Of a stretch of DNA of 64,000 nucleotides, positions 25,974 to 33,792 are shown piece after piece; positions within the stretch are counted from its first letter, which is position 1, and each line of letters starts with the position of its first letter. Both the position numbers and the translations under genes were made by a program. Below the pieces are notes generated by a model. The model worked only from the letters and a program-made list of their open reading frames with translations, had not been told where the DNA came from and made no database searches. Source of the stretch: Parasporobacterium sp. Lineage in GTDB: Bacteria; Bacillota; Clostridia; Lachnospirales; Lachnospiraceae. Where the stretch lies: the NCBI GenBank assembly GCA_017459985.1, contig JAFUBX010000008.1:1-64000 (forward strand). Direction: 5' to 3'.

Positions 25974-26918
25974 TTAAATTGCCGGGAATTTGATCTCTTT
26001 GTACTTGTTGATCGTTTCTTTCACTTCCGGTTCTTCTCCCATTCTCTTCATGAAGTCGATCCTTGTGGCAACGATCTCATCCAGATGATAGCCTCTTGCC
26101 TCATCCACGTTCCGGTCACGGCAAAGACCGTTCTCTGCCAGGACGAACTTGCCGTCCTTCAGCTCCAGACCGGCGCCGCAGACTGCGCACTCATACGGGA
26201 ACCGGATGCCGTCCCAGTGCACATCGCCCCGGAACACCAGACCGCCGTGGCAGTTCGGACAGAGCCCCATATCCGGATCGCCCAGCCAGGTCCGCTCCTC
26301 CACCGGAGTCTTAATGGCTTTGACAATATTCTCGCCCATCTTGTGGACTCTCTCCAGATGATCCGGGCGGATCACGATATTGCCGGGACGTCCGACTCTG
26401 GTGACCATGTACTGATCCACGACTCTGACGGAGTTGGTGAACATAGTGGCACCGAGGGCCTCCAGGCTGAAGCCCTGCCAGTCATGGCAGGAACCGCCGA
26501 CACTGATCAGGCCTGCGACCATGTTCGGGTTCTCCTTCACCGCACCGATCTTCAGACGGAATGCCAGTTCATATGCCAGGAATCTCTGGGCAAATTTCAG
26601 ATACAGCGATGACGGAAGCAGATCGTAGGTCGGACATCCGACGATCAGACCGTTGCAGGTCTGGAACACGTCCATGATCTTGTCCATATCGTCCTTATTC
26701 TTCAGAACGCAGCCCGGATAATCATCTCTCTTGCCCATGGCCACATCACCCATCATCATGGTGCAGGACTCGCAGCCTGTACACGGAAGAATATTGTAAT
26801 CGAACAGATTGATAAAAATAACCTCTGCTCCCTGCTCCTGTGCTGCCAACAGCGCTTCCTTTACCGCGATGTCGGTATTGCCGTTATGCCGGCCTGCACT
26901 GATACCTAATACTTTCAT
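25974..26918 (-). CDS. NADPH-dependent FMN reductase / iron-sulfur flavoprotein
   Basis: 314 residues. The N-terminal flavodoxin-like fold starts MKVLGISAGRHNGNTDIAV (the FMN phosphate loop), then LPCTGCESC, which resembles the cysteine motif of iron-sulfur flavoproteins, and GLIVGCPTYDLLPSSL. The C-terminal third adds a zinc-ribbon-like CPNCHGG...CAVCGA pair, giving a longer protein than plain reductases. It is probably a cytoplasmic redox protein. It is monocistronic with promoter 26978-27006 and a strong terminator. Confidence 0.82.
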   Translation of the reverse strand: MKVLGISAGRHNGNTDIAVKEALLAAQEQGAEVIFINLFDYNILPCTGCESCTMMMGDVAMGKRDDYPGCVLKNKDDMDKIMDVFQTCNGLIVGCPTYDLLPSSLYLKFAQRFLAYELAFRLKIGAVKENPNMVAGLISVGGSCHDWQGFSLEALGATMFTNSVRVVDQYMVTRVGRPGNIVIRPDHLERVHKMGENIVKAIKTPVEERTWLGDPDMGLCPNCHGGLVFRGDVHWDGIRFPYECAVCGAGLELKDGKFVLAENGLCRDRNVDEARGYHLDEIVATRIDFMKRMGEEPEVKETINKYKEIKFPAI

Positions 26919-26977
26919 TTTCCCTCTCCTTATTCATTATTTCTTATTAAAATTCTGTTTTGTATAAAGACCGCTTT

Positions 26978-27006
26978 ATTTTACCATTGTATAAACTTTC
27001 ATGCAA
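26978..27006 (-). promoter_or_regulatory. promoter of the flavoprotein gene
   Basis: Minus strand: -35 TTGCAT, 17-nt spacer, -10 TAAAAT with an upstream TGG extension. Confidence 0.6.
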
Positions 27007-27142
27007 CACGTTCCATGTTGTTTTTCTATTCTTTTTGTTGCATTTTCCGGTTTTGTTTCAGAATTGTTACGAACGGTTCCGCAGCGGATGCTCCGGAAGG
27101 CTGATCCGGAAAACTGTTCCGGAAAGCCGGCGATCTGCTCCG

Positions 27143-27180
27143 GTATTGAACGCTGCTTTAAAACTTGCTATATTCAATAC
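27143..27180 (+). promoter_or_regulatory. promoter and possible operator for the aldo/keto reductase gene
   Basis: -35 TTGAAC (27146), 17-nt spacer, -10 TATATT (27169). An inverted repeat GTATTGAA (27143-27150) and TTCAATAC (27173-27180) spans exactly the -35 to -10 interval, a layout expected for a repressor site. It lies 32 bp before the ATG. Confidence 0.6.
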
Positions 27181-27211
27181 AGTTCTGCACTGAATGGAAA
27201 GGAGGCTGGAT

Positions 27212-28237
27212 ATGCGTTATATCAAAATGGGAAATACAGGACTTCTGGCGACGGCTCCCGCCCTGGGGTGCCTTCCGCTGCAGAGATGCTCCGTGGAGGA
27301 TGCGGTGCGTCTGATCCGGAAGGCGTACGACGGAGGAATCCGTTTCTTTGATACCGCCAACGCTTATTCCGACAGCGAGTATAAGATCGGACTGGCGCTG
27401 GAGGATGTCCGGGAGGATGTGGTCATCGCCACCAAGAGCACAACCACAGACAAAGAGGGAACCTGGGCCAATATCCGCAACAGCCTGCGCATGCTGAAGA
27501 CGGACTATCTGGATCTGTTCCAGTTCCATTGTGTCAGCCAGGTTCCGGATGTCCGGAATCCGGACGGCGCATTTGCCGCTGCCCTGGAAGCAAAACAGCA
27601 GGGGCTGATCCGCCACATCGGCGTGACGACACATCTGATTGAGATCGCGAAGAATTGTATCGGAACCGGCTGGTTTGAGACCCTGCAGTTTCCCTTCTCC
27701 TACATTTCCTCCCGGGAGGATCTGGATCTGGCGGCTGCGTGTGAGAAAAAGGGAATGGGATTCATTGCCATGAAGGGCCTGGCCGGCGGACTGATCACCA
27801 ATGTAAACGCCTGTCATGCATTTATGAAGCAGTACCCGAACGTGGTTCCCATCTGGGGGATCCAGAGCGAGGCGGAGCTTTCTCAGTGGCTGCGGGCGGC
27901 TGAAGAAGATCCGGAAATGAACGGGGAATACCTGGCCCAGATCGAAGCGGACCGGAAGGAACTGTCCGGAAGCTTCTGCCGGGGATGCGGTTACTGCATG
28001 CCCTGCCCGGTGGAGATTCCCATCAATAACGCGGCGCGGATGAATATGCTGCTCCGGCGTTCCCCCTACAGACCGTATATGAGCGATGAATGGCGGGAGA
28101 AAATGAACCGCATCAACGACTGCCTGGAATGCCGCAGCTGCGCTTCGAAATGTCCTTACCAGCTGGACACCCCGGCTCTTTTAAAGGTCATGCTCAGGGA
28201 CTACAATGAATTTTACGAACTTCACAAAAATGACTGA
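27212..28237 (+). CDS. aldo/keto reductase with C-terminal 4Fe-4S domain
   Basis: 341 residues. The AKR barrel is recognised from MRYIKMGNTGLLATAPALG, FFDTANAYSDSE (catalytic Asp and Tyr), ATKSTT (Lys) and FQFHCVS (His region). The C-terminus adds FCRGCGYCMPCPVEIP and CLECRSCASKCPYQLD, the 4Fe-4S type domain of the COG1453 reductases. Substrate unknown. The start at 27212 follows AAAGGAGG. It is divergent from the flavoprotein and upstream of butyrate kinase 3, which has its own promoter. Confidence 0.88.
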   Translation: MRYIKMGNTGLLATAPALGCLPLQRCSVEDAVRLIRKAYDGGIRFFDTANAYSDSEYKIGLALEDVREDVVIATKSTTTDKEGTWANIRNSLRMLKTDYLDLFQFHCVSQVPDVRNPDGAFAAALEAKQQGLIRHIGVTTHLIEIAKNCIGTGWFETLQFPFSYISSREDLDLAAACEKKGMGFIAMKGLAGGLITNVNACHAFMKQYPNVVPIWGIQSEAELSQWLRAAEEDPEMNGEYLAQIEADRKELSGSFCRGCGYCMPCPVEIPINNAARMNMLLRRSPYRPYMSDEWREKMNRINDCLECRSCASKCPYQLDTPALLKVMLRDYNEFYELHKND

Positions 28238-28262
28238 CAGTCCTGAAAAAGTCTGTTATAAT
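28234..28262 (+). promoter_or_regulatory. promoter of the third butyrate kinase gene
   Basis: -35 CTGACA, 17-nt spacer, perfect -10 TATAAT. The -35 overlaps the reductase stop codon. A leader of about 128 nt follows, in which ACTGACAGTCC and GATGACTGTCC could pair in part. Confidence 0.65.
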
Positions 28263-28396
28263 TTTCTTGATGACTGTCCGGAGGATGGCACGATCTCCGT
28301 CCGGCCGTCACATTTCACAGAAGGTGCGGGAAGATACCGCTTTCCGGCCGTCTGCTGTTTCGACATTATATAGAACATGATTGGGAGGGAAAGATA

Positions 28397-29512
28397 ATGG
28401 GATACAAAATCTTCACGCTGAGCCCCGGCTCAACTTCTACCAAGCTCGCTGTTTTTGACGGTGAGGAGAGGCTCTTCAAGGCAAATGTCCAGCATGATGT
28501 GGACAAGTTAAAAACCTTTGCCAGAGTTTCCGACCAGCTGCCTTACAGAGTAGAGACCATTCTGGACGAGCTGCAGAAAAACAACATCAGGATCGAGGAT
28601 ATGGACGCATTTGCAGCCTACTCCGGCGGCCTCGAGTCCACCACCACCGGCATTTTCCCGGTCAACGCCAAGATTCTTGAGGACTGCTCCTCCGGAAGAC
28701 TGATGGAGCATCCGGCCATCCTCGGCGCGCAGATTATCGGAAAATTCGCCGCTGATACCGACAAGCCGGCGTATCTGGTCAATCCGCCCGATGCCGATGA
28801 ATTTGACGATGTATCCAGGATCTCCGGTATGAAGGGCGTTCACAGAGAGAGCCATATCCATGTGCTCAATCAGAAGGAAGTCGCCATCCGTGCCGCAAAG
28901 CAGTTGGGCAAGAGCTACAATGAGTGCAACCTGATCGTCTGCCATGTGGGCGGCGGTCTGTCCATCGCAGCCCACAAGCAGGGCAAGATCGTGGACGGCA
29001 ACGACGTTCTGAACGGCGACGGCCCGATCTCTCCGAACCGTACCGGCTATGTTCCGGTTCTTCCGATCGTTAAGATGTGCTACTCCGGCAAATACACCCT
29101 GACCGAAATGAAGAATAAAGTCTCCAAAACCGGCGGTCTGCTGGGCCTGTTAGGCACCGACAATATGCTGGAAATCAAGGACCGCATCAAGAATGGGGAC
29201 GAGTGGGCAGAACTGGTGTACAGAGCATTTGCATACAACCTGGCAAAATACATCGGCTCCTACGCCTGCGTACTGGAAGGCAAAGTGGATGCCATCGTTA
29301 TGACCGGCGGCGTTTCCAACGATGTGGACTTTATCGCAAATGTGAAGAAGTATGCCGGCTGGATCGGTGAATTCATCGTCCTGGCAGGCGATTTTGAGAT
29401 GGAAGCTCTTGCCAGCGGCGCGATCCGCGCACTGAACGGCGAAGAAGAACTGCTGGAGTACACCGGCGTTCCCGTATGGACCCATTTCGATTTTGAGCCG
29501 GCCGACGAATAA
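28397..29512 (+). CDS. divergent butyrate kinase family protein, copy 3
   Basis: 371 residues, starting YKIFTLSPGSTSTKLAVFDG. HVGGGLSIAAH, VMTGGVSND and the DFEMEALASGAIRAL end confirm the fold. It differs from copies 1 and 2 at sites that are otherwise conserved: SRGG is AYSGG (motif Arg missing), HASNVGA is HPAILGA, and SPERSG is SPNRTG. It may have another substrate or weak activity. GGGAGGGAAAG precedes the ATG. It is transcribed alone on the plus strand, away from ptb, and ends in a strong terminator. Confidence 0.87.
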   Translation: MGYKIFTLSPGSTSTKLAVFDGEERLFKANVQHDVDKLKTFARVSDQLPYRVETILDELQKNNIRIEDMDAFAAYSGGLESTTTGIFPVNAKILEDCSSGRLMEHPAILGAQIIGKFAADTDKPAYLVNPPDADEFDDVSRISGMKGVHRESHIHVLNQKEVAIRAAKQLGKSYNECNLIVCHVGGGLSIAAHKQGKIVDGNDVLNGDGPISPNRTGYVPVLPIVKMCYSGKYTLTEMKNKVSKTGGLLGLLGTDNMLEIKDRIKNGDEWAELVYRAFAYNLAKYIGSYACVLEGKVDAIVMTGGVSNDVDFIANVKKYAGWIGEFIVLAGDFEMEALASGAIRALNGEEELLEYTGVPVWTHFDFEPADE

Positions 29513-29601
29513 TCGCCCGGTTCTGCATGATTGTTTGCCCGGCCCTATCCGGCTGTCCGCTGATCCGCCGGCGCATCATGCGAAATAATAAAACTCCGTA
29601 A

Positions 29602-29640
29602 TCCGCATGACTTTAAAGATGAAAAGTCATGCGGATTTTT
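29602..29640 (+). terminator. terminator of the third butyrate kinase gene
   Basis: TCCGCATGACTTT and AAAGTCATGCGGA form a perfect 13-bp stem with an 8-nt loop, followed by TTTTTAATTT. The stem contains the TCATGCG/CGCATGA ends. Confidence 0.92.
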
Positions 29641-29685
29641 AATTTCCCGAAAAACGCATGACATCGGAGGTGCGTCGCCTGGTCG

Positions 29686-29752
29686 TTTACCGCAATGCTC
29701 GATGTTTTTGACATGACTTGCCGAAAAATTGCAGCAATGCGTGAGATTTTGG
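29686..29752. repeat. repeat family A, copy 2 (short, inverted)
   Basis: TTTACCGCAATGCTCGATG and TTGCAGCAATGCGTGAGATT match the reverse complement of the right end of copy 1 at 12333-12389. GAAAAACGCATGACA, half of the hairpin repeat, lies just before it, as at 46.8-47.2 kb. Confidence 0.8.
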
Positions 29753-29996
29753 TGCTTCTGCACCCAGGGTGTGTGATCAGCTTCCGCAATCATCGCTGGA
29801 TATCCCTTTTAATTGCCGCTGGATATCTCACATATTCCGGATGCCTCATTTGAGGATAGTCGGCTGTCTCATTTTACGAAGAACCCCTGTATGAGGATAT
29901 TTGATATCCTCAGAACATCCGATTTCTGTAATAGCGGAGATTCGGATTAAGCTGTTTGCAACTGTCTCTGTCTGGTGGCGCAGGGAAATATCATTC

Positions 29997-30199
29997 GGAA
30001 GGTAAATTTTGTAAAAGCTTATAAATTCCATATATGACCTTCCGTTTTCCGTGCAAATCATCGGAAATCCGGAAGGTAAATTCTGAAAAAGCTTATAAAT
30101 TCCATATGTTACCTTCCGCTTTCCGGGCAAATCATCGGAAATCCGGAAGGTAATTTCAAAAATAGCCTGTAAGCTCCATACCAGGCCTTCCGCCATCCA
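29997..30199. repeat. 74-bp tandem repeat, 2.7 units
   Basis: GGAAGGTAA begins units at 29997, 30071 and 30145, exactly 74 bp apart. Each unit also holds AAGCTTATAAATTCCATAT and an inverted ACCTTCCG, so each can fold as GGAAGGT...ACCTTCC. The third unit is partial and diverged. Confidence 0.9.
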
Positions 30200-30321
30200 C
30201 TGAAGTGCATCTTGAGTGACTTGAGCCAGACACCGGCGGCCTTGTATTCGTTATTTTCTGAAAGCCGCAAATTGCGGAGACAGCTGTCTTTAAATGTATC
30301 CGCTTATCGAAAATAGTGCCT

Positions 30322-30492
30322 GATTACGGATACAGAATGGGAACGATGTATTCTCTTTTGAAGAATATTCTACGATTACGGATGCATTCCGGGCTATTCT
30401 GTATTCTCTTTTCCGGAATCATGTTTGATTACGGATACAGGAGCAGGTTTCTGTATTCTATAATCGAGAAAAATAAACGATTACGGATACAT
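30322..30492. repeat. 52-bp tandem repeat, about 3.3 units
   Basis: GATTACGGAT starts at 30322, 30374, 30427 and 30479 (52, 53, 52 bp). Each is followed by a related CTGTATTCTCTTTT segment. The interiors are related, so it is a degenerate tandem repeat, not a spacer array. Confidence 0.85.
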
Positions 30493-30613
30493 TACAGGCA
30501 GAAGCATCTGCCACAGCGAATTCCGGATTTGAGAGCATACGGATGCTTTTTTCAGAAATACACGTACAGGAATTTGCGTAGTCCAAAGGTCTTTGGGTGA
30601 TCAGCGCGATAAT

Positions 30614-30672
30614 TGCCAATTACTATCCCTGCGCTGAACCTGGAAACAGGGATAGTAATTGGCAGTTTTTTT
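30614..30672. repeat. palindrome with 18-bp stem, terminator-like
   Basis: TGCCAATTACTATCCCTG and its exact complement CAGGGATAGTAATTGGCA enclose a 15-nt loop, followed by GTTTTTTTA. The CAGGGATAGTA core is shared with the palindromes at 30.7-30.9 and 61.8-61.9 kb (repeat E). Confidence 0.88.
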
Positions 30673-30711
30673 ATATACAGTCCGAAGTGAGAGGTAGGAG
30701 AGAGGCCAGAC

Positions 30712-30802
30712 TGGACCATATATGAAATTGTTAATAAATCATATCCCGGGTTCGAAATTGAAAACAGGGATAGGAAGTGACGATTTTTCAGAATATGGCC
30801 CA
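30712..30802. repeat. repeat family E, copy in the 30-kb region
   Basis: TGGACCATATATGAAATTG at the left and ATATGGCCCA at the right are imperfect inverted ends. The middle has ATATCCCG and CAGGGATAGG. The next copy starts 118 bp on. Confidence 0.75.
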
Positions 30803-30829
30803 AAATGAAGGCCCTGAGAGGGCCCGGAC

Positions 30830-30920
30830 TGGACCGTATATAAAATTATTGGAAAATCATATCCCTGTTTTCGCAAAAATGTCAGGGATAGTAAATGATG
30901 ATTATTATCAGGATGGCCCA
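30830..30920. repeat. repeat family E, second adjacent copy
   Basis: TGGACCGTATATAAAATTA at the left, ATGGCCCA at the right, with ATATCCCTG and CAGGGATAGTAAATGATG in the middle. It folds as a long imperfect hairpin. Confidence 0.78.
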
Positions 30921-31020
30921 AATGGCATGACGGAAGCAAGTATGAAGGAAGTCAACGGCGGCATGGACTTTACGGCACATTCGACGGCAGGAAGACACCC
31001 ACCCAAGGTGCAGAAGGCCC

Positions 31021-31101
31021 CAAAAAAGCAGCAATGCGTGAGATTTTCGGCAAGCACACCTCGCAGAGCCGGATTGTGCCGAAAAACTGCAACATTGCGG
31101 A
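31021..31101. repeat. repeat family A, copy 3 (inverted)
   Basis: AGCAGCAATGCGTGAGATTT and CCGAAAAACTGCAACATTG are reverse complements of the array unit. The segment between them matches the interior of copy 1 (CCGGGCCTGCGAGGAGC) in reverse, showing that the whole 61-bp unit is repeated. Confidence 0.8.
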
Positions 31102-31135
31102 AAACCTCCCGGTCTGCCATCACCGTGCCATGAGA

Positions 31136-31176
31136 TAAAAAATCATGCGGGAATCAGAACTCTGAAATCCGCATGA
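31136..31176 (-). terminator. terminator of the pgm-GH25 operon
   Basis: On minus, TCATGCGG...CCGCATGA encloses an inner TCAGA/TCTGA stem and is followed by TTTTTT. It lies about 95 bp after the GH25 stop codon and again uses the TCATGCG/CGCATGA ends. Confidence 0.82.
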
Positions 31177-31269
31177 CTATTTAAATCAGATAAAAGGGAC
31201 GCCGGAGGATCCCGGAACACAGCGAAGTCCCAGAACCTTGAGAACTCCGGACCGGAGAATCCCCGGAAT

Positions 31270-32085
31270 CTATCTCTCCCGCTCGACCCGGATGTTCATA
31301 TCCAGGTAGGTGCCGCATCCGTAGAGGTCCCCGTGTTCGGTATACTGCCACATATCAAATCCGTACTCGCGGCCCGGGGTATCATTGTACTGGGCATACC
31401 AGATCTCATAATCAGACAGCCAGGCAAGTTCCAGATTCCGCTGGATCCAGCGGTTGGAGGCGTAGACACCGGCCCTGTAGCCGGCGGATTCCACCGTTTT
31501 GCAGAAGGCCTCGGCGTTCAGGGTAAACATCCCGGCCGCTACCGGCTCCGTCCGGGCCTGGCCCGGCCCTGCCTCTTCCGTATCAAAATACACCGGCAGG
31601 TCGATCTCATAATCCGCCAGATTGTCGATCACGAAACCGGCTTCCTGGACAGCCTCCTCCTCATCGATCGCAGCGGAGAAGAAATAAACCCCGACCTCAA
31701 GGCCCGCCTCCGCGGCGCCTGCCATATATTCATGGAACCTCTCATCCAGAACCAGCTCCCCGGTCTCATACCCCCGGAAGCCCAGGCGGACAATCGCAAA
31801 CTCCACGCCCTGTTCCTTCAGGGCGGCCCAGTCGATGTCCCCGTTCCATTTGGAAACATCCACGCCGATCCGGGAGGTGAACCCCTCTTCTGTGTAGTAC
31901 AGATAGCTTCCGTCCTTCACCCAGCAGTCTTCCCTGAGATGATTGGTGATATCCGCTTCCCCGGCGGCATTGGCGCCGTCTGCCTCCCCGTAGTATCGTT
32001 CCGCCGATACCACAGACACGCAGAACAGCGATGTCAGTATAAAAATTGTGAATGCAAGCCAAATGAGGCCGCCAGCTCTGATCAA
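31270..32085 (-). CDS. secreted GH25 lysozyme (muramidase)
   Basis: 271 residues. A hydrophobic N-terminal segment ending near VVSA (about residue 28) serves as a signal or anchor. The GH25 domain starts at GVDVSKWNGDIDWAALK (catalytic Asp), with LPVYFDTEEAGPG as the second acidic motif and DMWQYTEHGDLYG near the end. It cleaves MurNAc-GlcNAc bonds in peptidoglycan. The best start is a TTG at 32085 behind GGGGGGAG. It lies 18 bp after the phosphoglucomutase gene, so is co-transcribed. Confidence 0.9.
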   Translation of the reverse strand: MIRAGGLIWLAFTIFILTSLFCVSVVSAERYYGEADGANAAGEADITNHLREDCWVKDGSYLYYTEEGFTSRIGVDVSKWNGDIDWAALKEQGVEFAIVRLGFRGYETGELVLDERFHEYMAGAAEAGLEVGVYFFSAAIDEEEAVQEAGFVIDNLADYEIDLPVYFDTEEAGPGQARTEPVAAGMFTLNAEAFCKTVESAGYRAGVYASNRWIQRNLELAWLSDYEIWYAQYNDTPGREYGFDMWQYTEHGDLYGCGTYLDMNIRVERER

Positions 32086-32103
32086 AGATGCTCCCCCCGC
32101 CGG

Positions 32104-33792
32104 TTAACCGACCATAAATTCTCTGATCTCGTCTACCATAGCCTGCGCGTTCTCCGGGCTGTCTGCACGGACGCCGATGTAGTACTTGATCTTCGGCTCG
32201 GTGCCGGACGGTCTGACGCAGACCCAGCCGTTCTCCAGGGTATAATAAAGGGCGTTGGTTTTGGCAAAGCCGGTCTCCTCCGGTTTGCTGAAATCGCGGA
32301 ACTTCACGACCGGATATGCAGCAATCTTTTCATAGGGCTCGCTGCGGAGCTTCTCCATGATCCCTGCGATCTCCTTCAGGCCTTCCTGTCCTGCCCGGGT
32401 CTGGGAAATGGTCTCCTCTTTGACAAACCCGTAGCGCTTGTACATATCCTGGGCCACATCCCACAAAGACATGCCTTTGGACTTATAATACACGCAGGCC
32501 TCACTCATGGACAATGCCGCACCGCAGGCATCCTTGTCCCTTGCATAAGTGCCGGCCAGATATCCGCAGCTCTCCTCAAATCCGAAGATGAAGGTTCCCT
32601 TTCCGGTCTGCTCGGACTCCAGGATCTTCCGGCCAATCCATTTGAATCCGGTCAGAACCTCCTTCAGCTCTGCACCGTAGGCCGCCGCCACCTGATCCGC
32701 CAGCTGGCTGGATACAATGGAACGCACCACATAGCTGTCCGGAGCAAGCTTGCCGGATTCCTTCAGGCTTCTTAATTCATATTCACACAGCATACAGCCA
32801 ATCAGATTGCCGGTCAGATTGCGGAAATTGCCCTCATGATCCTTCACCATGACGCCCATCCGGTCGGAATCCGGATCGGTTCCGATCACCAGATCCGCGT
32901 CCACCTTAACGGCCAGTTCATGAGCCAGCTTCAGCGCTTCCTTCACCTCCGGGTTCGGGTAAGCAACCGTCGGGAATGCGCCGTCCGGCTCCTCCTGCTC
33001 CTTCACCACGTGAACATCAGTAAATCCGGCTCTCTTCAGAAGCTCCGGAACGATCTTGATGCCGGCTCCGTGGAGCGGGGTATAAACGATCCGGACTTCC
33101 GAACCTTTCTCCTTCACCAGTTCCTTCTCCCGGACAGTCTCATAAACCTCTTTCATGAAGGCGTTGTCCACTTCGCTGCCGATCTGGATGTAAAGGCCCT
33201 TGTCAATCGCCTGCAGCTTGGGCATGAGCTTCGGAGACAGCATATCCTCCACCTTGTTCACGCAGTCCATGATGGCCTGGTCAAATGGCTCCGATACCTG
33301 GGCGCCATCCTCCCAGTACACCTTGTATCCGTTGTATTCTGCCGGGTTGTGGCTGGCTGTCACATTGATTCCGGCAATGCATTTCAGATGGCGGATCGCA
33401 AAGCTCAGTTCCGGGGTCGGCCTGAGGCTCTCGAAGACATAGGCCCGGATCCCGTTTGCATTCAGGACCGATGCGCTGATATCCGCGAATTCCGGAGACA
33501 TGTGTCTGGAATCATAGGCGATCGCCACGCTGTTTACTGAATAGCCCGCATTTTCCCGGCTATTGATATAATCCGCCAGCCCCTGCGTTGCCTTGGCCAC
33601 GGTATAGATATTCATCCGGTTGGTTCCTGCGCCCAGGATCCCCCGCAGTCCCGCGGTACCGAACTCCAGTTCTCTGTAGAACCGCTCCTCGATCTCGGCA
33701 TCATTGTCCCGGATCGCTTCCAGTTCCTTCCTGATCCCCTCATCAAGGGCCGGATTGCTCATCCAGCTCTCATAAATTGTCCTTGCACTCAT
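32104..33792 (-). CDS. phosphoglucomutase / phosphomannomutase
   Basis: 562 residues of the alpha-D-phosphohexomutase superfamily, PgcA type. FGTAGLRGILGAG at the N-terminus, the phosphoserine loop TASHNPAEYNGYKVYW, the metal loop GTDPDSDRMG, the sugar loop GFEESCGYL and the C-terminal phosphate site RPSGTEPKIKYY are all present. It interconverts glucose-1- and -6-phosphate. Start at 33792 is preceded by GGAGG and lies within the 3' end of the CCA transferase gene (23-bp overlap). Confidence 0.94.
   Translation of the reverse strand: MSARTIYESWMSNPALDEGIRKELEAIRDNDAEIEERFYRELEFGTAGLRGILGAGTNRMNIYTVAKATQGLADYINSRENAGYSVNSVAIAYDSRHMSPEFADISASVLNANGIRAYVFESLRPTPELSFAIRHLKCIAGINVTASHNPAEYNGYKVYWEDGAQVSEPFDQAIMDCVNKVEDMLSPKLMPKLQAIDKGLYIQIGSEVDNAFMKEVYETVREKELVKEKGSEVRIVYTPLHGAGIKIVPELLKRAGFTDVHVVKEQEEPDGAFPTVAYPNPEVKEALKLAHELAVKVDADLVIGTDPDSDRMGVMVKDHEGNFRNLTGNLIGCMLCEYELRSLKESGKLAPDSYVVRSIVSSQLADQVAAAYGAELKEVLTGFKWIGRKILESEQTGKGTFIFGFEESCGYLAGTYARDKDACGAALSMSEACVYYKSKGMSLWDVAQDMYKRYGFVKEETISQTRAGQEGLKEIAGIMEKLRSEPYEKIAAYPVVKFRDFSKPEETGFAKTNALYYTLENGWVCVRPSGTEPKIKYYIGVRADSPENAQAMVDEIREFMVG

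Larger units (their letters stand above)
29513..31269. other. 1.76-kb gene-free region filled with repeats
   Basis: No reading frame here has a ribosome binding site or recognisable product. It holds a terminator (29602), reverse copies of repeat A (29686, 31021), a 74-bp tandem repeat (29997), a 52-bp tandem repeat (30322), three palindromes (30614, 30712, 30830) and a terminator for the GH25 gene (31136). Confidence 0.8.

Noticed and set aside
29686-29793. Short coding frame at the repeat near 29.7 kb
   Set aside because: The frame consists of repeat A and hairpin sequence; no ribosome binding site and no conserved product.
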